Shown: positions 34,607 through 45,318 of the stretch, in pieces
Numbering within the stretch: position 1 is the first letter of the stretch
Layout: each line of letters begins with the position of its first letter
Assembly (NCBI GenBank): GCA_964006375.1
Contig: OZ023267.1
Span: forward strand, 36,405,766-36,469,765
DNA: 64,000 nucleotides
Reading direction: 5' to 3'
Source of the DNA: Tillus elongatus
Taxonomy: Eukaryota; Arthropoda; Insecta; Coleoptera; Cleridae
Program-made: the position numbers and the translations under genes
Notes under the pieces: generated by a model
Databases searched by the model: none
What the model was told of the DNA's origin: nothing
What the model saw: the letters and a program-made list of their open reading frames with translations, nothing else

Positions 34607-35405
34607 GGTGGCACATTGAAAACGAAACAGACTGATTTGCGTCGAGAGAATTTTTTTTTTTAAAGAAACGCTAAAACAGGTCAATTTTAATATTAAGAGA
34701 GACATGTTTGCCACATCAACCCCTTAATGGTGGTGATAACAACCCTTATATTTTAAATAGGGAACATGGGGCGAGTGTTACATCATTTGAAAGCTCTTTC
34801 TTTTCTGAATTCAGCACACAATTTTTTTGGAAGTTTTATCAACTTGTTTAAAAATTATTCACAGTTGGAGTTGCAAGAACGTATTTCATTCATTGTGATA
34901 AGAAATGCACTAATTAATCAATTTTTCGTTAAAAACAAACTAAAAAACAAAACCAAATGTTCACAAATGTTTATTCAGTTAAGTAAGTGTTCAAATTGTT
35001 GACCACCAGCTTCCATACAAAAGTACAAATTTTGTTCAAAACGAGCTCTGACATTCTGGAGCATTTGTGGAGTTATTAAACGGCATTCTTCAACAATACG
35101 TCGTCGTAATTATTCCAGAGACTCCGGTTCTGTTGCGAAAATTCTACTCTTTAAATGGCCCTATAGAAAGAAGTCTAAAGGAGTTAAATCCGGTGATCTA
35201 GGGGCCCACTCAATAGCACCTCTATGCCCAATCCATTGCTCTGGAAACTCTCTGTTCAAAAACTCCCTAACACGTTGTGAAAAATGCGGAGGAGCTCCAT
35301 CTTGTTGAAACACTAATTGATTTTCCTGATAGCGATCATCATTTTCAACAATGTAAATTAGGAGAGGGTAAACGATATCTTCTAGTAACTCCAAATACGG
35401 CGGAT
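34604..35405 (-). mobile_element. Tc1/mariner-superfamily element, truncated
   Basis: One end, CAGGGTGGCACATTGAAAAC, lies at 34604 next to a (TA)n tract. The opposite end is not found; similarity to transposase stops near 35400. About half of the coding region is present. Confidence 0.85.
34975..35400 (-). pseudogene. C-terminal half of a DDD transposase with stops
   Basis: The minus-strand frame from 35394 reads LVFQQDGAPPHFSQR (second catalytic Asp), then FPEQWIGHRGAIEWAPRSPD and LTPLDFFL (third Asp). A stop at 35158-35160 replaces the Trp of the usual LWG, and a further stop interrupts ESLE-LRRRIVEECR. The protein end RFEQNLYFCMEAGGQQFEHL is at about 35040-34978. The N-terminal domain and the first catalytic Asp are missing. 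Confidence 0.88.
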
Positions 35406-36179
35406 TTATGGCTGTTCATGTGAAATTTCTCAGAAATACATTGTCAACATATCAAAATAATAGCCAGTTGAGAGCTACCATCCAGATTCTTTAGAAGAAA
35501 CTGATGACTGGCAAAAAGGATAAACATTTTCGGCAATAACTCAGTAACACACGTGTGTTCCGTATACTAACTATGACTCTACAACATCGAACACATAGAC
35601 CTATCCTGCTTTAAAGACTGACGGAACTATTAATTCAGTGCAATACCAGTCTTGGGAGAGTGGTAACATTTTTCAGTATATTTATGATCCGGAGATGATA
35701 ACACTCAAGAAGGTATCTGTAAAGTTGAAATCGACCCCATATTGATGAAATAATGGCTTCCGTAATTTTTCAAAGTTTAGCAATTCACAGTGCAGTTAAC
35801 AAGCCACTGCAACAGTCAAAATAATAAAGCGTGCCTGTGCTGTGTGCTCTGAAGCATAGGCCATCTAAAACATCCGGGGTCTGGGGAATGTTCCTCTCTC
35901 GACATGCCTGAATGTCAAACTCAATGTGTCTGCTTCACTATTATGTTGGAGAAGTTCATTTTGTGCCATCGGTATGATCTGCAATCATCAATAAAGCTGC
36001 TAAAAAGTCTTCTTGACAAAAAATATTTGCATTCAGAGGGTAATCCAGACTCGTACTTTCTGATGTTAGCAACCTGATATGTATCATAGAATATAAATGC
36101 GACATCGTATGATGTTATTTGGCCTCCATATGAGATTTATAACATATTACATTCATTCCCATATGCTGCTTTTAACATT
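35406..36179. other. no gene recognised
   Basis: Mixed-composition sequence with no open frame, inverted repeat or known motif that I can identify. Confidence 0.4.
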
Positions 36180-36840
36180 CCCTAGGGGGTATTACTATTT
36201 GTGGGAATAATTAAGTTATTTAATTTTTGTGTAAGTTCATAAGAATTCTTAACTGAATATTTTGGAAAATAATTGTATTCTCTAATAATTGAAACCAGTT
36301 TGCTCGCTATCTTATGATTAGGTGTATTAACATAGCTAACTACTGGCCTCACCAGTATATTTGGCTTATGAATTTTCAGATCGCGATACATTTTTGGTGG
36401 TTGTGGGCTTTTATATAAAAGATATTTCTTTTCTTCTTGACTAAACAGAGAAACATTTTTAAGTTCATTTTTTAGTTTTGTCTGAAACGCGTTTGTTGAG
36501 TCTCTTCTAATTTCTGTTAAATTATCTGTAGTAATAAAATCATTAATTTAAATGTTATATGCGTCCCTATTTATAGCTACAGTTGTATTTCCTTTATCAG
36601 CTTTAGTAAAAACTAGATCATTGTCTAATATTTTATGCTGAACAGATTTTAAAATTTGAGTTTCGTTAATTTGACGTTTGTCATATTTTGAAGTTAAATG
36701 TCTTAAAAATTCACATATTTTTAATCCTTCATATTGTCTTATAGATCTGGAAGCAATTTCGGATTCAGAAGCTAATATCTCTTTAATTTTGTTTGAAATT
36801 TTAAATTTTGGGCAGTATTTATATCCTTTATTTAGAAAAG
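36180..36840 (-). pseudogene. Penelope-like reverse transcriptase, N-terminal half
   Basis: The minus strand reads LFSKGYKYCPKFKIS, LRHLTSKYDKRQINE, LDNDLVFTKADKGNTTVAIN, a stop, then KNVSLFSQEEKKYLLY, MYRDLKIHKPNILVRPVVSY and VNTPNHKIASKLVS. The order (KADKGN, then K-I-H-K-P, then RP-V-S) is characteristic of Penelope-like element polymerases rather than non-LTR or LTR enzymes. One in-frame stop lies near 36548 and the frame closes at 36182 before the catalytic Asp motifs. The GIY-YIG endonuclease is absent. It lies about 14 kb from the ribozyme-bearing repeats at 21463 and about 4.7 kb from those at 40861. Confidence 0.8.
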
Positions 36841-38167
36841 AAATTTATTTAGTTGTAAAAATTGAGAATGCTGTCAAGCAGCGAAACTATAGTCACAGAA
36901 ACGTTGAAGAACATCCTAGAACATCCAGAATTCATAAGGGCCACTTGCTCCTGTTAGCTTATGCGCTGGCTATGTCCTTCACCAACGAAAACCAACAGTG
37001 AAGCCAGAGAAGTAGTCTCCAAGCCTGTATGTAGTAGTTTCACCAAGTAAGGGCAACAACAATCAATGAATTTAAGGTAATAATGATGAAACTTATAGCT
37101 TGAACAAACCAAAAGTTTGTCATTTTGTTTTGTTTCCGAAGGTTCCAAATCTTCAAAGTAACGTAGAAAAAATGTGGCATCTTTTTTGGTTTTCTTTTCC
37201 ATCGATATATTCTCCATCTGACCCCAAATATGTAGTGAAAATTAAAGTTTCCAAAGTCCAAACTTTTAAGATGACCTTTGATAAAAATATACCATAAATA
37301 TTTTACAACTCTATGTACATTTGGATAAATTTCTTAGAGAACATTTATAATATGGTCTAATATTTGGAAAAAGAAAGCTGTTAATTACTGTGGATTCTAG
37401 TATCGTGATATGATAATTATCTAATTCAATGATTTATTAATATTATGTTATAAATATGAATTTTTTATTGAGTTTATGTTGAAATTTATATTATTATATC
37501 AGTGCATCCTGTAAAAGGAAAAAAGATATATGAAATGCTCAATTTTAAGAGAATTTTTTATGAATTTTTCCACGTTTGATGATTAAAATGAATGTTTGTA
37601 AGCAATATTTCTTTTTGTCATATTTATGTTTTGAGCATTTTGTTTTAACTTTTGTATTTTGTATATGACTCAGATTTTAATATTTCATGTGACTGAAAAA
37701 CAATTACACCTAATATTTAATATCCTTAAAGCACATGGATAGTCTGAAAAATGAGTAAAGCAGAAGTGAGGAATACTCTCTAATATTATAGTACTACTTT
37801 AGGACCAATTTGCTTACATCAGCAAATATGTGACATTCTGGTTGTAATTATATTATTTAAATTTCTTAGCTAAGGGTGGTAATACATAATAATACACTAT
37901 TAATTTTATATTTTTATCATATGTTATGTTTTTATGAGACTGTACTTCATCTGAATATGTACAGATTTCCATGATAAACATATTCTCCTCATATTTGCTC
38001 TACAAATAGACATATGTATTGAAAAAATTTAAACACAAGGTTGCTTTATCATATCCAACTCATGTATTAAAATTATTTTGGTTCCCACAAGGTGTTCAGT
38101 TTTTCAGATTTTTTTTCAAATGAGCACGAATTAGGGTCCCTAGAATCTATATCCAAGGTCCGTTTGA
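36841..38167. other. no gene recognised
   Basis: AT-rich sequence. Overlapping short open frames near 36954-37297 on both strands shadow each other and have no identifiable product. Confidence 0.4.
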
Positions 38168-38314
<147 letters not shown>

Positions 38315-38949
38315 TAGGGTTACAACTAATTAATTGGTCACTATTGGCATCTCAGTAACGGTAAGAGATACAGAGTTGGTTAAATTACCAAAAAGTTGCG
38401 TAAATTTTAGTTGATCCAATACCTGAAAACAAATTTGGAATATGTTGATTCGTTCCTGAAATATCCTGGAAAAACTCAATTTTCAAAATTTTACAATAAA
38501 TCCCTTATTATCAAAAACGGGCTCCTAATTTTTGCTATGTGAGCATAATTTAATATGAGCAATCAACTGACAGCATCAGAATTGACGTATCTGCTCTAAT
38601 ATTTGCGCAGCGATAGTCAATTTTTTTTCCTCTTATGGCCGCCATATTGGATTTTCAATATTTCAGGTGGCAAAAAAATTCACCTTTCGAGTGGTATAAC
38701 ACACTTCATATTTTTCTTCATAAACATTGTACAAATAAATAAAAACTAATTATGGTCGCAAATATCAAGTAGGTATGTGTCATTTTATTATCAACATTCG
38801 TTATTTGTCAAAATGTCAGCACAGAAGATTTTAATTAACAGAATGAAATCATATTAACCATAGATACTAACGAAACTTACAACCAGTGAATAAACAAACT
38901 AACAATACATAACAAATACTTCCTACTAAATAATAAATGTGTGTAATGT

Positions 38950-39168
38950 TAATGAAGATGTGCAAAATGTCTTCCATTGTTATTTATGCATTGACGAATC
39001 CTCTCGCGCATACCTTGTGTTGCTGATCTTATCATAGCAGGAGATGTGGAGCAAATTTTATCTATTATAACATTCTTTAACTCTTCTTCGTTGTCAAATG
39101 CTCAAGGTAAACTAAATTTTTGACATATCCCCAGAAGAAATAGTCCATTGGGGTTAGATCTGAGGAAT
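38950..39168 (-). pseudogene. transposase C-terminal fragment, left arm
   Basis: This is the mirror copy of the fragment in the right arm, read on the minus strand. It includes the GRHFAHLH end near 38960 and the PMDYFFWGYVK-like part near 39140. It confirms that the palindrome arose by inverted duplication of the transposase 3' end rather than by pairing of unrelated ends. Confidence 0.78.
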
Positions 39169-39195
39169 AATGGACCCGCTCGCATGCCAACAATA

Positions 39196-39416
39196 TCCTC
39201 AGATCTAACCCCAATGGAATATTTCTTCTGGGGATATGTCAAAAATTTAGTTTACCTTGAGCATTTGACAACGAAGAAGAGTTAAAAAAAGTTATAATAG
39301 ATAAAATTTGCTCCACATCTCCTGCTATGATAAGATCAGCAACACAAGGTATGCACAAGAGGATTCGTCAATGCATAAATAACAATGGAAGACATTTTGC
39401 ACATCTTCATTAACAT
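39196..39416 (+). pseudogene. transposase C-terminal fragment, right arm
   Basis: The plus strand reads SSDLTPMEYFFWGYVKNLVY, then after a one-base shift FDNEEELKKVIIDKICSTSP and GMHKRIRQCINNNGRHFAHL with a stop. The third catalytic residue would be Glu (LTPMEYFFWG), whereas the related elements in this window have Asp at that place. The first two catalytic motifs are absent. Confidence 0.8.
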
Positions 39417-40052
39417 TACACACATTTATTATTTAGTAGGAAGTATTTGTTATGTATTGTTAGTTTGTTTATTCACTAGTTGTAAGTTTCGTTAGTATCT
39501 ATGGTTAATATGATTTCATTCTGTTAATTAAAATCTTCTGTGCCGACATTTTGACAAATAACGAATGTTGATAATAAAATGACACATACCTACTTGATAT
39601 TTGCGACCATAATTATTTTTTTATTTATTTGTACAATGTTTATGAAGAAAAATATGAAGTGTGTTATACCATTCTAAAGATGAATTTTTTTGCCATCTGA
39701 AAAATTGAAAATCCAATATGGCGGCCATAAGAGAAAAAAAGTTGGATGTCGCTGCGCAAAAATTAGAGCAGATACGTCAATTCTGATGCTGTCAGTTGAT
39801 TGCTCATATCAAATTATGCTCACATAGCAAAAAATAGGAGCCCATTTTTCATAATAAGGGATTTATTGTAAAATTTTGAAAATTGAGTTTTTCAGTTTTT
39901 TCAAGATATTTTGGGAACGAATCGACATATTCAAAATTTGTTTTCAGATATTGGATCAGCTAAAATTTACGCAACCTTTTGGTAATCTAACCAACTCTGT
40001 ATCTCTTACCGTTACTGAGATGCCAATAGTGAGCAATTCATTAGTTGTAACC

Positions 40053-40055
<3 letters not shown>

Positions 40056-40117
<62 letters not shown>
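40056..40117. repeat. (TA)n microsatellite
   Basis: A TA repeat directly adjoining the right end of the giant palindrome. Together with the left tract it suggests insertion into one TA microsatellite. Confidence 0.97.
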
Positions 40118-40124
<7 letters not shown>

Positions 40125-40860
40125 CTGAGCGATAAATCAAAAATACTCAACTGGTCCGAACAAAACTTGGCACATATCTTCATTTTGCTAAGACCACGGA
40201 CAAGTTCATAAACCAGCTATAACAGAAATTTTTTCACCCAAAAATATACAAAAATATTTTTGAAAGTATTAGAGTAACTGGAATGAGACTTTAAATTTAG
40301 CTATAAATAATGCAAATAAACCTCTGTTGTGATTTTCGAGTAATTTGGTTCACAACATGTTTTTCAAATTAAAAATAAAAGCTGAAAGAGATGAATTGAA
40401 AGACTTGGTACAGTTGGTAAAGTCCAATGCCTGACAATGACGGAGTAGTTAGCTGAACTGCGTAGATTGATACATACTACAGGAGCAGACAATAGAAATA
40501 ACAAGTAAAACATACTATCCGAATTGGCGTTCGTGTAGTCTCTGCCACTAAAATCCCGAAACTGTTGTCAACACCATGTCAATGCGCGAGTTAGCTTTCG
40601 GGTTGACATGATTGACTTTTTAAAACAATTTTATTTTATTATTACAAAAATACACTAAGTTATACATATAACGTGCAAATTCTAAAATTTAGATATCAAC
40701 ATAAATGTGACAAAATTACGTAGCAAGAAATGACTCAGACTAAACTGCTATGAGAGGTGAACGACAGGTCTTCGTGCTATGCCCTTTTTAGATAATCGTG
40801 AATGAGGCGTCAATTGTTCTTGGATGCAAGTGTCTATCTCTGCATCAGCTATTCCATTGG
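40118..40860. other. no gene recognised
   Basis: No frame, repeat or motif was identified between the palindrome and the second Penelope-type repeat. Confidence 0.4.
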
Positions 40861-41287
40861 TCTCATTAGAGCTCTTCAGTACGGCATACTAATTGTAGCA
40901 AAAATACACCTATAGTAATATGGCTATAGTATAGCCAGCCTTTCAACACTAAGTGAGTGGTGGACGGGCCGCCACCTAGTTGCGGAACCAAGTAGTATGT
41001 TGACACGCCAGCTCCAAATAACACAGTGTGTTAAAAGAAATAGAGACTGTATACAACTAACTAACAATTTAGAAAATTGTCAGCCCTGGCCCATTTCTAC
41101 CCCAATATAGGGAACAAACTATGTAAATTGAGGTAGAAATGGGCCAGGGCTGACAATTTTCTAAATTGTTAGTTAGTTGTATACAGTCTCATTTTTTTTT
41201 AACACTGTGTTATTTGGAACTGGCGTGAGAACATACTACCTGGTTCCGCAACTAGGTGGCGGCTCGTCCACCACTCACTTAGTGCAG
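40861..41287. mobile_element. second Penelope-type terminal repeat, foldback, 5'-truncated
   Basis: The left arm, about 40861-41115, shares the phrases CCTAGTTGCGGAACCAAGTA, AACAATTTAGAAAATTGTCA and GCCCTGGCCCATTTCTACCC with the copy at 21463. The right arm (41122-41287) is its inverted partner. The left end starts in the middle of the hammerhead: at 40861-40910 the minus strand keeps stem I 5' strand, CTGAAGA and stem II, but GAAA and the cleavage site are gone, so the ribozyme is dead. Confidence 0.78.
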
Positions 41288-42314
41288 AATGACAGGTTAT
41301 GAGATATGTCGAGAGACACCTGTCAGAATTATCACAGCAGTGTTGCCACTTTCAAATAATACAGAAATTCCAATGTTCAAATTATTTCGTACAATATTCT
41401 AGGTTGACTTAAATAATTGTTTTTTGGTTCGGGATCTGTGGTAGGATGTTGCCCAGTCTTTTAGGGACATCTTGTTTGTATAGTAGTTCATTTCGCTCAT
41501 TTGAAAAGATTAAAATTTATAAAGTAAATGCAACCAGAATAAACAAAAATGTTCCTAACTAAAGTGGTAACAACGTAGTGTAGAAATAACTGTTAGATAT
41601 GCAACATGATTTTAGTGTATTATTGTTAGCAATGACTGTAACAAATTGCATGTATAGTAAATACATGTTAAATGTTCCCTACTGATAATAAATGTTGGTG
41701 TGTTTTGTGTTGCTTTTCTTGTATTACAAAAACTTCCATTACTTATTTTACAGACTATCTATAGGAGTTTTGTACCAAATTGCCAAAGAGTACAAAAAAT
41801 TCAATTTGTCTTCATATTATATATGTAAAATAATTTATTTTATGTTTAAATTAAGTATTATGTAGTATGTAAGTGCAGACCAAAATATTGAAAAAATATT
41901 GCATTCCAAATAATATGTACATTTATTGTTCAGTAGATATTATATTATTGTTATATGGAAATATATGAACTTTTGTATTATTAAAATGGCACATTTATTA
42001 AGTATTATCACAATTTAATTATTTAAATAAAACATATTAATATTAATCAACTAATTAACCAATTTTTTGCATTGCAAATTATAAAAAGGAAGGCAATGAC
42101 AGGGTAAACATTGAAATAGTATTATTTTTTACAGACATCACACTTGGAAGTTCAATCATATCTTTTTATTTTACTGTTTTCGTAACAAGTACTTACCATA
42201 CACTCAGGCAGCCTCTGAAAAACATGAACCAATTTTGGTCACCTCCTGGCTAGAAATCCACGTTATGATCCTTGTTGGCCACATAATTTTTATCGCATCT
42301 ATCTTCTACATTAC
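41288..42314. other. no gene; a fragment of another repeat end at 41437-41480
   Basis: GGTAGGATGTTGCCCAGTCT followed by TTTAGGGACATCTTGTTTGT at 41437-41480 resembles the right end of the element that finishes at 63092. The remainder is AT-rich with no recognisable gene. Confidence 0.45.
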
Positions 42315-42550
42315 TTATATCACTTTCAGCGCCTCCGTGGCCGTGCGGGAAAGTCGATTCAGACTTTCCAATATGGACTCGGGGGACGACGGGTCGAGAC
42401 TCACCGGCAGCGGGTGATTTTTCAAATCACTGTTGTCGTTGAGATCGAGCTCAAGGTGGAGGGTAGGTTAGTTTAGATGAGCAAAAAGGGTCAGCAATAG
42501 CCTAATTGCCAGTAAGCATCTTACCTTTACCTTTTTTTATATCACTTTCA
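42315..42550 (+). repeat. tRNA-derived SINE with perfect 14-bp target duplication
   Basis: TTATATCACTTTCA occurs at 42315-42328 and 42537-42550, bracketing a 208-base body. The head has an A-box-like TGGCCGTGCGG and a B-box-like GGGTCGAGACTC. The perfect duplication marks a target-primed, recent insertion and fixes the element at 42329-42536. Confidence 0.85.
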
Positions 42551-42716
42551 ACCTCATTAAACCTTTTTATTATATATTTCTTGAACTCTGAGTCAAACCT
42601 GCTTGGAAAATTTGATAATTTTTTCATCACAACTAAATATATGTATACAGGTGTCCAAAAAATTAACTGACAAATGAAAACAGCAGATTCCAGAGATGAT
42701 TTAATGACGATTTGAC

Positions 42717-42905
42717 TGGAGGTGTGCACATTTTTCTCGAGCCGAGCTATGCACGAACCCAAGCAAATATGCAGCTTTGAACCTCTCAAATAGTATGTCT
42801 AAGGTTCACCCTGGAACTTCCTTCTTAAAACTTCAAAATTGAACTAACCAAACATCTTCAAGGTTCATATATCATTTCCTTAAATACAAAATTTAGGTAT
42901 ATTAA
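42717..42905. mobile_element. hAT-type MITE fragment
   Basis: Left part of the MITE that is complete at 16471-17310. Shared phrases include AGGTGTGC, ACGAACCCAAGCAAATATG, AATAGTATGTCTAAGGTTCA and ATATCATTTCCTTAAA. It is cut off where reverse-transcriptase sequence begins. Confidence 0.82.
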
Positions 42906-43955
42906 AGCAAACATACAATACCAACTTCATAAAGACAGCGACAAACAAGACTAAAGCTACGTGGCAGGTAGTAAGGCAGGTGACTGGATGCTCAGGAGGC
43001 CAGAGATTTGACATAAAAAATTTCACTATAGATGGGGATACGAATCAGGAGCGGTTAAATTACATAAATAAATATCTAATCAACGTGTGCAAAAACATCA
43101 ACACCAACAATTATCCAGCAACAGATAAAATTAAATATGTTAATGACTTTTTTTACCCCACCCATGAAAGTAAAATGTACAATACAATTTTTGAACTTAG
43201 AAACACCAATTCAGTAGGTTTCGACAAGATTCCGGTAAGGCTGCTGAAAGAGTGTGCTGATGTTTTAGTCAAGCCATTAGCACATATCATTAACTTATGC
43301 CTGGCTCAGGGATTGTTTCCGGATGACCTGAAGAACTCACTATTGATTCTGATACATAAGAGTGGGGACATATCTCTACTTACCAATTATAGACCTATCT
43401 CACTAATTTCGAATATATCAAAAATAGTAGAAAAAATTCTATGCAAACGAATAGTGGCTTTTTTTGAGAAACACAAAATATTTGGTGAAAATCAAAATGG
43501 CTATATTAAGAAAAGGTCAACTAACAGGGCAATATTTCAAGTTATCAAGGAAATTACAGAGGGACTAAATAAGCGTGAAAGCACAATGTGTATGATGCTG
43601 GATTTATCTAAAGCTTTTGATAGCGTGTCCCACGACACACTGTTGGTTAAGTTGGAATTGTTGGGTTTCAGGGGAGTCTCGCTGAATTTAATGAAGTCAT
43701 ACCTACAGGAAACAATGTGTGGCTTTTAATGATCATAAGACAGAAGTGTTGCTGGCATCTGAGTGGAAGATTATAAAACGAGGTGTGCCTCAGAGCTCAA
43801 TCCTTGGGCCAGTCTTGTTCTTACTTTATATTAACGAACTGTCTGAAGTATTGCCCCATAAGACAACCCTGTTTGCTGACGATACATCTTTGGTTTTACG
43901 AGCTCCTTCAGATAGTGATCTTATTTATGAGGCATCACAATCACTCCCTTAATAA
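42906..43955 (+). pseudogene. CR1/jockey-like reverse transcriptase fragment, one frameshift
   Basis: In-frame sequence begins before the first ATG with NKTKATWQVVRQVTG. It continues through NSVGFDKIPVRLLKECADVL, NYRPISLISNISKIVEKIL, CMMLDLSKAFDSVSHDTLL (first catalytic Asp) and LMKSYLQ. A shift near 43715 moves the rest into the frame 43719-43952, which has RGVPQSSILGPVLFLLYINE and TTLFADDTSLV (catalytic FADD pair). The copy stops shortly after, so the thumb, C-terminal tail and endonuclease are missing. It is unlike the element at 9768, so it is a separate family. Confidence 0.86.
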
Positions 43956-45318
43956 AAAGTCACTTTCAACATATGTCATGGAACATACTCACCGGGAATC
44001 TGGGAAATAAAGCTAGCCCTGTACCATGTTTTATCACTCGCTCACACCGGCTGTACAACCACATTTGTCCACGGGTAACCGCCCTTTAAAGAAACCCTAA
44101 TTCACCACCGTAATTCCACTCAACTTCTAAATTTTTTCTGATTTTATTTATAAAAAAAAAACACTTGTCATTATCGTCGCTGCGGGGTACTCCCCAGCCG
44201 GCTGAGAGCCCATTATCCTCAAGACACCTATTTTTCCACCGTTCACATATCAAATTCCGAGTTTGCATTTTTGTCTGATGAATCTCAAGTGGCCTCTTTA
44301 GAGGTTGCCTACTTGTTTAATATCATCCACTGTGCAGCTTGGAGTTACATTTATTTTACCATGCATCAAATTGACCGTTGGACCGCACCGTTTAGCATGC
44401 TAAGGTGGTTTTTATTTATCAAATTAAATATCACACAACTTCAACATGCTCGCAGCCTATATATTTTTATGCATATTATGCTTGATATATTTATGATCGT
44501 TTAAAATATTTGTTCTGGCGATTTTTCATCAACTTTGTGAGATCCAACCCACTAATTCTTTTACATCTTCTCTGAACATTTATGTATGGAAAAAATTCAT
44601 AAAACTAGATACTTAAACAGGTTAGCAAGCACCTTGCTTACATCTTATCCCAACTTGAAGAATTTATCCCTAGGAAAATTTTGTCTCAATATAAATAGAT
44701 ACTTAAACAGGTAAGCATCCTGCTTACACAGTATAAAAAAATAAGTTATATACGGGAGGGGGTATAGCTTATGTGGAACAATGTGCACATGGTCAGTATT
44801 ACAAGATAAACCTATTTTTATTACTATTTAAGAATCGTTTTTGATGTGAAGTATTATTTATCTTAGTGAAGCTTAGTACGTATTATAATTTTTTAAATAT
44901 ATATATTTTTTGTGATAAATATAACCACTTTAGATATTACTTTTTGGAGATCCACTTCTTGTGTTCAACATCACTAATTGTGATCAGGGTTCTTCTAATG
45001 GATATTGATATACTATAATTTGTAATGGTCGAGTCCAAATTTATTAAACATTCGTTTATGGCAACCGTAGCAATTAACAAAAGTTAAACATCACCTAGTT
45101 TATTAATACCCAAGGTTTTGTCATAAACGAAATATTTAAAGCAAGCTACAATGAAATCTAATGTTTATTAGAAGAGATAGGATTGGTTAATCTAGTTAAA
45201 TTGTGTTCATTTTTGCAATCAAAGTATTACGTAAAAATGTATTTATCACTCTTTAGTCGTTTTTTATAATTTATTGCAAATCAGCAATTAACCGTTGCTG
45301 GATATTAGTTGTTATGTA
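43956..45318. other. no gene recognised
   Basis: A GC-richer stretch at about 44000-44330 with no identifiable product is followed by AT-rich DNA. An open frame of 77 codons at 44271 has no recognisable match. Confidence 0.4.

Larger units (their letters stand above)
38315..40055. mobile_element. giant palindromic transposon derivative, arms of about 855 bp
   Basis: The left arm 38315-39168 is the inverted copy of the right arm 39195-40055, with a spacer of only about 26 bases. The ends are (C/T)AGGGTTACAACTAATTAATT, and TA repeats flank both sides. Each arm contains the same 3' part of a Tc1/mariner-like transposase gene, running outward from the centre. The arms are very similar, with scattered substitutions, so the inversion is young. 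A transcript through it would fold into a long hairpin. Confidence 0.92.

Noticed and set aside
34975..35405. Possible host domestication of the truncated transposase.
   Set aside because: Two in-frame stops lie in and after the catalytic region and no splice sites rescue it.
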